DNA from: an uncultured Bacteroidales bacterium
GTDB taxonomy: Bacteria > Bacteroidota > Bacteroidia > Bacteroidales > WCHB1-69
Assembly: GCA_937892025.1 (NCBI GenBank)
Contig: CALAVA010000202.1
Coordinates: 1 to 14,117 of the forward strand
Reading direction: 5' to 3'
DNA: 14,117 nt
In this document: piece by piece, positions 1 to 6,536 of the stretch
How the letters are laid out: every line of letters starts with the position of its first letter
Position numbering within the stretch: position 1 is the stretch's first letter
Notes under the pieces: generated by a model
Told to the model about the DNA's origin: nothing
The model's database searches: none
The model's input: the letters and a program-made list of their open reading frames with translations, nothing else
Made by a program: the position numbers and the translations under genes

Positions 1-636
1 GGCTATTTTGGCTGCCGCCATAGTAATTTTGCGAGTAACAAAGGTTTCACCACGGCGTTCACTTTCATGATTGAAGAGAATGCCATTGGCGGCAAACATA
101 TTGTAGGCTTCACGATAGTTTTTGGTAATCCAAAAACCGTAGAGTTTGGCAACAGCGTATGGAGAACGAGGATAGAATGGTGTGGTTTCACTTTGAGGAA
201 CCTCTTGCACCAAACCGTAGAGCTCGGAGGTGGAAGCCTGATATATTTTGGTCTTTTGCTCCAAACCCAACATTCTAACGGCTTCTAAGAGGCGGAGCGT
301 GCCAACGGCATCTGTGTCGGCTGTATATTCAGGAACCTCAAAAGATACTTTTACATGAGACTGAGCCGCCAAATTGTATATCTCATCGGGTTGTATCATT
401 TGAATAATTCTAATCAAAGAAGAAGAATCAGTCATGTCGGCATAATGAAGGTGGATTTTCTTTGATCGTTTCATATCGCTGAGCCATTCATCTAAATATA
501 GGTGTTCTATCCGACCTGTGTTAAAACTGGAACTTCTTCGCAAAGTGCCATGAACTTGATAACCTTTTTCCAATAACAATTCGGCTAAAAAGGAGCCATC
601 TTGACCCGTTATACCTGTGATAAGTGCTACTTTCAT
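1..636 (-). CDS. gmd: GDP-mannose 4,6-dehydratase, N-terminal 212 codons (3' end outside window)
   Basis: Cytosolic short-chain dehydrogenase/reductase that converts GDP-mannose to GDP-4-keto-6-deoxymannose, the first step towards GDP-L-fucose and other deoxysugars for surface glycans. Translating the minus strand from the ATG at 636-634 gives an uninterrupted frame to the window edge. The Rossmann nucleotide-binding loop GITGQDG lies at residues 8-14. The segment STSELYG carries the active-site Thr/Ser-Glu, and YAVAK has the catalytic Tyr160 and Lys164 of the YxxxK motif. Phrases such as NLAAQSHV, ADTDAVGTLRLLEAVR and NHESERRGETFVTRKI are characteristic of Gmd rather than of other epimerases. 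The family is usually about 340-380 residues, so roughly 40 percent is missing on the left. A -7 box lies about 35 bp upstream of the start. A GDP-fucose synthase (fcl) is often the next gene but would be outside the window. Confidence 0.95.
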   Translation of the reverse strand, partial: MKVALITGITGQDGSFLAELLLEKGYQVHGTLRRSSSFNTGRIEHLYLDEWLSDMKRSKKIHLHYADMTDSSSLIRIIQMIQPDEIYNLAAQSHVKVSFEVPEYTADTDAVGTLRLLEAVRMLGLEQKTKIYQASTSELYGLVQEVPQSETTPFYPRSPYAVAKLYGFWITKNYREAYNMFAANGILFNHESERRGETFVTRKITMAAAKIA

Positions 637-670
637 AATATATCGTTTTTGAGAGAAATACTATTTTTTG

Positions 671-702
671 CAAAGATACAACTTTTTATGAAACATAACC
701 AA
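671..702 (-). promoter_or_regulatory. Predicted Bacteroidota-type promoter of gmd
   Basis: On the minus strand TATCTTTG (678-671) matches the Bacteroidota -7 consensus TAnnTTTG. A TTG (702-700) lies 21 bp upstream as a possible -33 element. Transcription would begin near 664-666, leaving a leader of roughly 30 nt before the gmd ATG. The heptamer array that starts at 710 sits immediately upstream of the -33 position. Confidence 0.6.
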
Positions 703-709
703 TGCAAAC

Positions 710-744
710 TTAAGTGTTAGGTGTTAGGTGTTAAGTGTTAAGTG
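710..744. repeat. Heptamer array, left arm: five TTARGTG units
   Basis: Five contiguous 7-bp units at 710, 717, 724, 731 and 738, in the order TTAAGTG, TTAGGTG, TTAGGTG, TTAAGTG, TTAAGTG. Only the fourth base varies. The first four units (710-737) are the exact reverse complement of 886-913, so the two arrays form a 28-bp perfect inverted repeat with a loop of 148 bp. The array abuts the gmd promoter. I do not recognise a named element; the short tandem heptanucleotide repeats of cyanobacteria are an analogy only. Confidence 0.9.
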
Positions 745-762
745 TTAAATCACACAAAACCC

Positions 763-867
763 CATTTGCAGAGTTTCTGCAAATGCTAAATCAGTTGGGA
801 AGTCATTTGCAGAGTTTCTGCAAACGTTAAATCGGTGGGGAAGTCATTTGCAGAGTTTCTGCAAACG
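763..867. repeat. Three tandem hairpin units, 41-bp period
   Basis: Copies begin at 763, 804 and 845. Each holds the palindrome TTTGCAGAGTTTCTGCAAA, an 8-bp perfect stem with a GTT loop; in copy 1 the stem extends to 10 bp. Copies 1 and 2 are complete at 41 bp and differ at only four positions, all outside the 8-bp stems and loop. Copy 3 stops matching after about 23 bp. The 18-bp linkers are nearly identical to each other, which excludes a CRISPR array. There is no open frame across the region. It resembles a REP/BIME-like structured intergenic element, but no family is assigned. Confidence 0.9.
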
Positions 868-885
868 GTTTTTCATGCGATATAC

Positions 886-934
886 CACTTAACACCTAAC
901 ACCTAACACTTAACACCTACCACTTAACACTTAA
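886..934. repeat. Heptamer array, right arm: seven CACYTAA units, inverted relative to the left arm
   Basis: Seven contiguous heptamers at 886, 893, 900, 907, 914, 921 and 928: CACTTAA, CACCTAA, CACCTAA, CACTTAA, CACCTAC, CACTTAA, CACTTAA. They are the reverse complement of the left array's unit; one copy (914-920) has a changed last base. Units 1-4 pair exactly with left units 4-1. The unequal copy number (5 against 7) suggests gain or loss of units by slippage. Confidence 0.9.
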
Positions 935-960
935 CTAATTTCGAAGAGGTTTCAAGGGTG

Positions 961-991
961 AAAACAAAAAAGGTCGGCAAAAACCGACCTT
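961..991 (-). terminator. Rho-independent terminator of the abfD-sucD operon
   Basis: Read on the minus strand, AAGGTCGG (991-984), a 6-nt loop TTTTTG and CCGACCTT (977-970) form a perfect 8-bp GC-containing stem, followed by TTTTGTTTT. It begins 26 bp after the sucD stop codon, in the correct orientation to end the four-gene operon. It separates that transcript from the repeat element and from gmd. Confidence 0.9.
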
Positions 992-1017
992 AATGATATT
1001 GTCATTTCAACATCATA

Positions 1018-2376
1018 TTACTTCCAATAATCTTCATCAGAAGGAATTTGAATTTTTGATGATAGTGGAGCAATACGTGTAATATTCATCAAATGTTTGT
1101 AGGTAAAATTTTCCGAAATGGAATTGTTTCCCCAACTACCACAGCCCAATGTATTGGTAACGGCCAATCCATTTTGTACGGAACCTCCTGCGGTTGTTGC
1201 TGAGACGGCATTAACAACTAAACGAGAAACCGTCAATTCATTGCCTGCTTTCAAGATATTACCTTGATTGTTGGAGTGTATAGCAGCGGAGTGTCCGTTA
1301 CCTTCATAGGTGAGGTTGGCTTCTGCTATGGTCAAAGCATCTTCAAATGTCTTATAAGGAAAAGCACCCATAACAGGACACATTTTTTCTTTGCTAATTG
1401 GGTCTTCTGTGCCATATTTGCCGTTTGATTCAACGACTATCACTCTTGTGTTTTCTGGAATGCTGATACCGGCTTTCTTAGCAATAAAAGAAGGAAATTG
1501 TCCGACAACATCTCTTACAGTATGACCATCTTCAAAGATAGCGGCAATCACCTTTTCTCTTTCTTCTTTATTGCAAATATAGGCGCCTGCTTTTCTAAAA
1601 GCGTCCATTACCACATCGTGCATTTCTTCGGGATAAGAAAAACTTTGTTCGCCAGTGCAGATGATACCATTATCAAAAGAACGCCCTGTAACCACTTTTT
1701 CGGCTGCTGCGATATAGTCAATATTTCTATCCAAAATCACTTGTACATTGCCCGCACCGACACCATAAGAGGGTTTTCCTGAAGAATAAGCCGATTTTAC
1801 CATTGGCATACCGCCTGTAGCTACAATAACATCACAAGAACGCATCAGTTCTTGAGTTTTCTCCAAAGTCGGGTCTTCGATAATTTGTACCAACCCTTCA
1901 GGAACGTTCATCGGAGCGATGGCTTCCAAGATATATTTTACCGTTAAACCTGAACTTCTCTTTGCTTTAGGGTGAGGAGATATAATGATGGCATTTTTGG
2001 TTTTCAAAGCGAAAGCTATTTTTGACATCGGGGTAACGATAGGGTTGGTCATTGGGGTAACTCCGGCAACAACACCCATAGGTTTGGCCACTTCTATCAA
2101 GCCTGTTTTGTCATCCATGCTCAATATTCCAACTGACTTCTTATCTTTGAGGTTGAAATATACACCTTTGGATTTATTACGATTTTTAGACACCTTATGT
2201 TCATAAACGCCCATGGCGGTCTCTTCTACCGCCAATTTTGCCAATTCTTCGGCATGGTCATAAACTGTTTTCGTAACTAATTTTACCACCTTATCTACGC
2301 CTTCTTGATCAAAGTTCGCATTATAGATGGCTTGGGCTTTTCTCGCCTTTTCAATCATCAATTGAATTTCTTCCAT
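1018..2376 (-). CDS. sucD: CoA-acylating succinate-semialdehyde dehydrogenase
   Basis: Predicted to reduce succinyl-CoA with NAD(P)H to succinate semialdehyde and free CoA in the cytosol, the entry step of the 4-hydroxybutyrate route. The 452-residue length fits the acylating aldehyde dehydrogenase group rather than the 480-500 residue hydrolytic enzymes. The catalytic cysteine is Cys240 in SFDNGIICTGEQS, a context characteristic of SucD and related CoA-linked enzymes. The segment GVTPMTNPIVTP near residues 105-116 and YGVGAGN near 204-210 are the usual cofactor-site signatures. The C-terminal part contains the glycine-rich CGSWGNNSISEN typical of acylating enzymes. It is the last gene of the operon, 12 bp after the 4-hydroxybutyrate dehydrogenase gene, and is followed by a terminator. 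An acetaldehyde or butyraldehyde dehydrogenase is the alternative, but the three upstream genes make succinate semialdehyde the likely substrate. Confidence 0.9.
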   Translation of the reverse strand: MEEIQLMIEKARKAQAIYNANFDQEGVDKVVKLVTKTVYDHAEELAKLAVEETAMGVYEHKVSKNRNKSKGVYFNLKDKKSVGILSMDDKTGLIEVAKPMGVVAGVTPMTNPIVTPMSKIAFALKTKNAIIISPHPKAKRSSGLTVKYILEAIAPMNVPEGLVQIIEDPTLEKTQELMRSCDVIVATGGMPMVKSAYSSGKPSYGVGAGNVQVILDRNIDYIAAAEKVVTGRSFDNGIICTGEQSFSYPEEMHDVVMDAFRKAGAYICNKEEREKVIAAIFEDGHTVRDVVGQFPSFIAKKAGISIPENTRVIVVESNGKYGTEDPISKEKMCPVMGAFPYKTFEDALTIAEANLTYEGNGHSAAIHSNNQGNILKAGNELTVSRLVVNAVSATTAGGSVQNGLAVTNTLGCGSWGNNSISENFTYKHLMNITRIAPLSSKIQIPSDEDYWK

Positions 2377-2388
2377 TATAATTTATTA

Positions 2389-3516
2389 TTAATATAATTG
2401 TTTATAAATATTTTTAATTTCTTCTTTGGACAAGGGAACATAATTGTTTTTAAGCAATCGCTGTTGGGTCTCTATAACATTATCGGCAAAAGAGGAAATT
2501 TCTTCTTCTTTCATACCATAAAAACTCAAATGGTTGGCTTTTATTAGATTGTTCAATAGGTTTGCCAATTCGTCATAGATAACTTCAGGTTGTAAACTTG
2601 CACCAGCAGACATGCCGAGTTCTTGAGCCAAAATAGCGTTCAACTCTTTGATTACGCCATTGGGGTCTTTAGAAACATATAGTTTGAAAATATGAATAAA
2701 GAACTGATAATTGGCTTCTCCGTGTGGCACGTGATAATTGCCACCAAGAGGATATGAAAGAGCATGAACGGCACCTACACCGGCGTTGCCAAAGGCAATG
2801 CCTGCATAGTTGCTGGCCATAAGCATATCACCCAAACGCTCCATTCGGTAGGTCTCCCCTGCTTTTACTATCCCTTTGAACACATCTAAGATAATATGAA
2901 TGGCTTCTTTGGAAAACAATTGGGTGTAACTATTTGCACGAGGAGAAACGTATGATTCGGTAGCATGAATCAAGGCATCTATGGCACTATACACATAGAA
3001 TTTAAAAGGCAAACCTTTCAACAATTCAGGAATAAGGACGGCTTCATCGGCCAAAATGGCATTGTCGGCCAAACCCATTTTTGTATGTTTGGATTTTATT
3101 TCTGCTATTGAGATATTGGTCATTTCACTACCTGTGCCACAAGTGGTAGGCACGATAATCAAATTTTTACCCTTAACGATGGGTATTTTCCGTTCAAAAG
3201 CATCTGTAATATTTTCCACATCGTTTAACACAAACAATTTTGAAATATCTATAACAGTGCCACCACCGATACCAATCACACGATTGTAGGCTGTCCCTTT
3301 AACATCTTTCATGATATTGTTTATCATTTCATCTGAGGGTTCACCTGCACCATATTTTTCTTGCATCACAAATTTGCAAGGCAAATTCAGGGCTTTCATA
3401 TAAGGCTCGTACAAAAAGGTTTGAGTGATAACCAAATCTTTTTCATTCAACTGAAAAGCCGCTGCAAACTCTGCAAAGGTATTATACTGATTAATATTTG
3501 TTTTTACTGTAAACAT
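2389..3516 (-). CDS. 4hbD: 4-hydroxybutyrate dehydrogenase (iron-containing alcohol dehydrogenase family)
   Basis: Cytosolic group III alcohol dehydrogenase predicted to reduce succinate semialdehyde to 4-hydroxybutyrate with NADH. The 375-residue chain has the nucleotide-binding GIGGGTVID at 82-90 and the VPTTCGTGSEMT loop at 122-133. The four metal ligands of the family are visible: Asp180 and His184 in SAIDALIH, His251 at the start of HALSYPLGG, and His265 in YHVPHGEAN. The length and full set of ligands indicate an intact enzyme. The gene starts 7 bp after the CoA-transferase stop and ends 12 bp before sucD. Substrate is assigned from this neighbourhood; the fold alone would fit other short-chain alcohols such as butanol or 1,3-propanediol. 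Confidence 0.9.
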   Translation of the reverse strand: MFTVKTNINQYNTFAEFAAAFQLNEKDLVITQTFLYEPYMKALNLPCKFVMQEKYGAGEPSDEMINNIMKDVKGTAYNRVIGIGGGTVIDISKLFVLNDVENITDAFERKIPIVKGKNLIIVPTTCGTGSEMTNISIAEIKSKHTKMGLADNAILADEAVLIPELLKGLPFKFYVYSAIDALIHATESYVSPRANSYTQLFSKEAIHIILDVFKGIVKAGETYRMERLGDMLMASNYAGIAFGNAGVGAVHALSYPLGGNYHVPHGEANYQFFIHIFKLYVSKDPNGVIKELNAILAQELGMSAGASLQPEVIYDELANLLNNLIKANHLSFYGMKEEEISSFADNVIETQQRLLKNNYVPLSKEEIKNIYKQLY

Positions 3517-3523
3517 AATTCAC

Positions 3524-4825
3524 TTACTTTTTTGTTCCAAATCTATTTTCAAATTCTTCACGTAAGCCTTGCCTAAAATCTGGGTGAGCAATCTCTATCA
3601 ATGCTAATGCACGTTGTCTTAATGTCCTCCCTTTCAATTTGGCAATGCCGTATTCGGTAACCACATAGTCCACATCGTTTCTTGAGGTAGTAACCGCAGC
3701 ACCATGTGCCAAAAATGGAACGATACGAGAAACCTTGCCTTTTGCTGCTGTTGAGGGCATTGCCATTATTGAACGACCACCTTTTGAAATTGATGCTCCA
3801 CGAACATAATCCACTTGCCCGCCTGTACCGCTAAATTGTTTCAAACCTATCGTTTCAGAGGCCACCTGACCCATCAAATCCACTTCTATGCAAGAATTGA
3901 TAGACACCAAATTGTCATTCTTTGCAATAACATACGGGTCGTTTACATAATCCACCCCATAGAGTTCTACGCTCGGATTATTATTTACAAAATCGTATAA
4001 ACGTTTTGAACCCATAAGGAAAGTGGCTATCAATTTACCCTGATGTAATGTCTTTTTGCTACCATTGACAACACCGGCTTCCACCAAATCTACAACGCCA
4101 TCTGAAAACATTTCTGTATGAATGCCAAGGTCTTTTTTCTCTTTCATAAACAAGAGAACAGCATCTGGAATGGCTCCAATACCCAATTGCAAGGTATCCC
4201 CATCATTGATAAGGGAAGCACAATTTTTACCTATCTCACGCTCCACCTCAGAGATGGTTGGAGCAGGCAATTCTGGCAAGGCATAAGAACATGGCACAAT
4301 ATAATCTACATCGTCCATGTGTATCAAATCACCACCACCGATAAAAGGCAATTGGTCATTGGCTTCAACGATTACGAGTTTGGCTTTTTTTACGGCTGCA
4401 ACAGCATAGTCGCACGAAAGGCTTAATGAGCAATAACCATCTTCATTGGGAGGAGTGGCTGTAACGATAGCCACATCACAAGGAATTTCCCCATTTTCTA
4501 TCATAGAAGGAATATCTTTGAAAAACGCAGGGAAAAAGTCTCCTTCTCCGTCCATAATAATTTGACGGGTGTTGGCTCCTACAAAGTTGGTTAAATGTTT
4601 GAAATGTCCGTAGCATTCAGGTTGATAGCACTCGCCCGCTCCTAATGTAAGCATGTGATAAATGGTTACATTGTGAAATTTTTCTTTGTTGGCCGCCAAC
4701 TCTTGAATGGCCAAGCGAGGCACGCCCGCACATTCTGACATGACAATATGGTCATTGTCTTTTATATGCAAAATGGCTTGCCCCGTTGTGGTGATTTTTG
4801 ATTTATATTTTTCTGTCCAATTCAT
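3524..4825 (-). CDS. abfT: 4-hydroxybutyrate CoA-transferase
   Basis: Predicted family I-type CoA-transferase that moves CoA from acetyl-CoA (or butyryl-CoA) to 4-hydroxybutyrate. The 433-residue sequence resembles Cat2/AbfT throughout. The catalytic glutamate expected to form the covalent CoA-thioester intermediate is Glu238 in GIHTEMFSDG, the same position as reported for the Clostridium aminobutyricum enzyme. The glycine-rich SGTGGQVDYVRGA segment and the C-terminal VTEYGIAKLKGRTLRQRA are also family hallmarks. The start overlaps the abfD stop by one base (TAATG), which indicates translational coupling between the transferase and the dehydratase acting on its product. A plain acetyl-CoA hydrolase/transferase is the alternative, disfavoured by the context. 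Confidence 0.93.
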   Translation of the reverse strand: MNWTEKYKSKITTTGQAILHIKDNDHIVMSECAGVPRLAIQELAANKEKFHNVTIYHMLTLGAGECYQPECYGHFKHLTNFVGANTRQIIMDGEGDFFPAFFKDIPSMIENGEIPCDVAIVTATPPNEDGYCSLSLSCDYAVAAVKKAKLVIVEANDQLPFIGGGDLIHMDDVDYIVPCSYALPELPAPTISEVEREIGKNCASLINDGDTLQLGIGAIPDAVLLFMKEKKDLGIHTEMFSDGVVDLVEAGVVNGSKKTLHQGKLIATFLMGSKRLYDFVNNNPSVELYGVDYVNDPYVIAKNDNLVSINSCIEVDLMGQVASETIGLKQFSGTGGQVDYVRGASISKGGRSIMAMPSTAAKGKVSRIVPFLAHGAAVTTSRNDVDYVVTEYGIAKLKGRTLRQRALALIEIAHPDFRQGLREEFENRFGTKK

Positions 4826-6288
4826 TATTGAATATTTTTAGTTTCATCTATATGAGCAATGGATTTGGCTAATTTCTTCTTGCTTTCCATATCACATTGA
4901 CGAGAAATCATAATTCTTTGTGCTTGTGGAGAGCCTGCACCATGCATAGATTCTGTTCTATAACCAACGGCAGCGGTTCCCAAGGTCAAGTTTTCTATCA
5001 AACGAAGAATTCTCATTCGGTTTTCTGTGGCTACATTGTTTACACCCTTGAAATATTTTTCTACATAATGACCTATTTCTTTGCTTCGCAAATCTTCTTC
5101 AGAAGGCATTGTAACCATAAGACCACCTGCTATATCTTCTGCCAAACGGGCTATTTCGTATGGATAACGAGTTACATTTTGTTTGCAGACATTTGCCAAC
5201 AACAAATCTATTTGATAGTTTCCAGCAGCCGTTTTTTGTCCTTCGCAAGAACATGCTATACCGCAAGCGTATAATGTTTCATTCAAATGATTCATTTCTA
5301 TAAGTTTGTCTTTTATGTGGCTTGCTTTGGCGGCACCATTATATTCAGCGGCAACAGCAGCAGCACCTATCAGCACATCGCCAACACCAACTTTACAACC
5401 ACCGTATGATTGACGATGATAACCAGCAAAACGCTCAACCATCATACCTGCAAAATCGTATTCTTCACACATAAAAACTCTATCATTTGGAATGAAGACA
5501 TTATCAAAGATAACCAAGGCTTCATGACCACCGAATTGAGAGTTTCCTAAATCAATATCATGCAAACGTTCCATTTTTCTGGTGTCGCAAGATTGGCGAC
5601 CATATATCATCGTAATGCCTTCTGCATCTGAAGGTATTGCAAATGAAACTGCATAAGCCTTGTCTTCTTCTTTCATAGATTGGGTAGGCATGATAAGATG
5701 TTCGTGAGAGTTTACGGCTCCAGTTTGGTGGGCTTTGGCTCCTTTAACCACGATACCATCAGGTCTTATTTCAACAATATGAAGATACATATCAGGGTCG
5801 GCTTGTTTGGAAGGAGATAAACCACGGTCGCCCTTAGGGTCTGTCATTGCACCATCTACTGTCAAATCGTTATCTTGAACATATTTCATATATTCAACAA
5901 AACGTTTATGATATACTGTACCATATTTTTGGTCCATTTCGTATGTAGTTGAATAGATGGCATTGAAAGCATCCATACCTACGCATCTTTGAAAGCAAGC
6001 GGCCGTTTTTTGACCACACAAACGTTGCATTTTTACCTTATTAATAAGGTCTTCTGTACTTTGGTGAAGATGGCAAAAACGATTGATTGTTTTACCCGTA
6101 AGATTGGACTTTACTGTCATTATATCTTTATATTCTTCCATTTGAGCCAATTCATAAGTCATGGCTAAAGAATTTAAGGACGGACGAATAATAGGGTGAT
6201 CAACGGGATTTTCTATTTTTTCGCCAAACAAATAAACATTCAACTTCATTTTACGAAGGCTTTCAATGTATTCTTCTCTTGTCATCAT
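4825..6288 (-). CDS. abfD: 4-hydroxybutyryl-CoA dehydratase / vinylacetyl-CoA delta-isomerase
   Basis: Flavin- and [4Fe-4S]-dependent enzyme that dehydrates 4-hydroxybutyryl-CoA to crotonyl-CoA by a radical mechanism; family members are oxygen-sensitive, which supports an anaerobic host. The 487 residues match the usual length of about 490. The cluster ligands are all present: Cys98 and Cys102 in AACFQRCVG, and His291 and Cys298 in HRQSYGGCK. These correspond to Cys99, Cys103, His292 and Cys299 of the Clostridium aminobutyricum enzyme with a one-residue offset. Two ATG codons stand in tandem (6288 and 6285) and either could be the start; no clear Shine-Dalgarno is seen. It is the first gene of the operon, downstream of a long AT-rich leader. 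No butyryl-CoA dehydrogenase or Etf genes are nearby, so crotonyl-CoA reduction must be encoded elsewhere. Confidence 0.96.
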   Translation of the reverse strand: MMTREEYIESLRKMKLNVYLFGEKIENPVDHPIIRPSLNSLAMTYELAQMEEYKDIMTVKSNLTGKTINRFCHLHQSTEDLINKVKMQRLCGQKTAACFQRCVGMDAFNAIYSTTYEMDQKYGTVYHKRFVEYMKYVQDNDLTVDGAMTDPKGDRGLSPSKQADPDMYLHIVEIRPDGIVVKGAKAHQTGAVNSHEHLIMPTQSMKEEDKAYAVSFAIPSDAEGITMIYGRQSCDTRKMERLHDIDLGNSQFGGHEALVIFDNVFIPNDRVFMCEEYDFAGMMVERFAGYHRQSYGGCKVGVGDVLIGAAAVAAEYNGAAKASHIKDKLIEMNHLNETLYACGIACSCEGQKTAAGNYQIDLLLANVCKQNVTRYPYEIARLAEDIAGGLMVTMPSEEDLRSKEIGHYVEKYFKGVNNVATENRMRILRLIENLTLGTAAVGYRTESMHGAGSPQAQRIMISRQCDMESKKKLAKSIAHIDETKNIQ

Positions 6289-6321
6289 AACTGTAATATA
6301 TTTTTAAAATTAAACAATAAT

Positions 6322-6329
6322 CAAACTTA
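6322..6329 (-). promoter_or_regulatory. Candidate proximal -7 box for the abfD operon
   Basis: TAAGTTTG on the minus strand fits TAnnTTTG and would give a leader of roughly 28 nt before abfD. No good -33 element is found at 19-21 bp, so a chance match in this AT-rich stretch is possible. Confidence 0.3.
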
Positions 6330-6413
6330 TAGTTACAAAAAAATATATATTATAAATACAATATATTTATATTCAACAATATCTATTTATTTTGTCAAAT
6401 ACTTTTTATGGAG

Positions 6414-6421
6414 CAAAAGTA
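6414..6421 (-). promoter_or_regulatory. Candidate distal -7 box for the abfD operon
   Basis: TACTTTTG on the minus strand fits TAnnTTTG; the identical octamer stands before the thioredoxin, restriction-enzyme and final genes of this window. It would give a leader of about 120 nt that is extremely AT-rich and includes AAATATAT/ATATATTT (6341-6348 and 6361-6368), an inverted repeat. The -33 element is unclear. Confidence 0.4.
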
Positions 6422-6514
6422 CTAATTTTTTTTGTCTTAAACTTTGAAAAAATATTTTTTTCTGTTTTTTTGCATTTTTTTTCGTCAGAAAGAGAAACAT
6501 CTTTGTTTTTTACC

Positions 6515-6522
6515 TATCTTTG
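6515..6522 (+). promoter_or_regulatory. Predicted -7 box of the DUF4105 gene
   Basis: TATCTTTG matches TAnnTTTG and ends 14 bp before the ATG at 6537, implying a leader of about 10 nt. This supports the ATG at 6537 over the upstream in-frame TTG at 6444. The -33 region is not recognisable. Confidence 0.5.
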
Positions 6523-6536
6523 TTTGTTTAATTATC

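Noticed and set aside
67..288. Plus-strand open frame of 73 codons
   Set aside because: It is antisense to gmd, whose frame is continuous and has clear catalytic motifs; the translation has no recognisable features.
763..867. Possible CRISPR array from regularly spaced palindromic repeats
   Set aside because: Only three units, the third incomplete, and the intervening 18-bp linkers are nearly identical rather than unique; no cas genes nearby.
4118..5274. Plus-strand open frames opposite abfT and abfD
   Set aside because: They lie fully within well-supported minus-strand enzymes and encode low-complexity, unrecognisable products.
6444..6536. N-terminal extension of the DUF4105 protein from a TTG codon
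   Set aside because: It would place the signal peptide 31 residues inside the protein and start upstream of the -7 box at 6515-6522.
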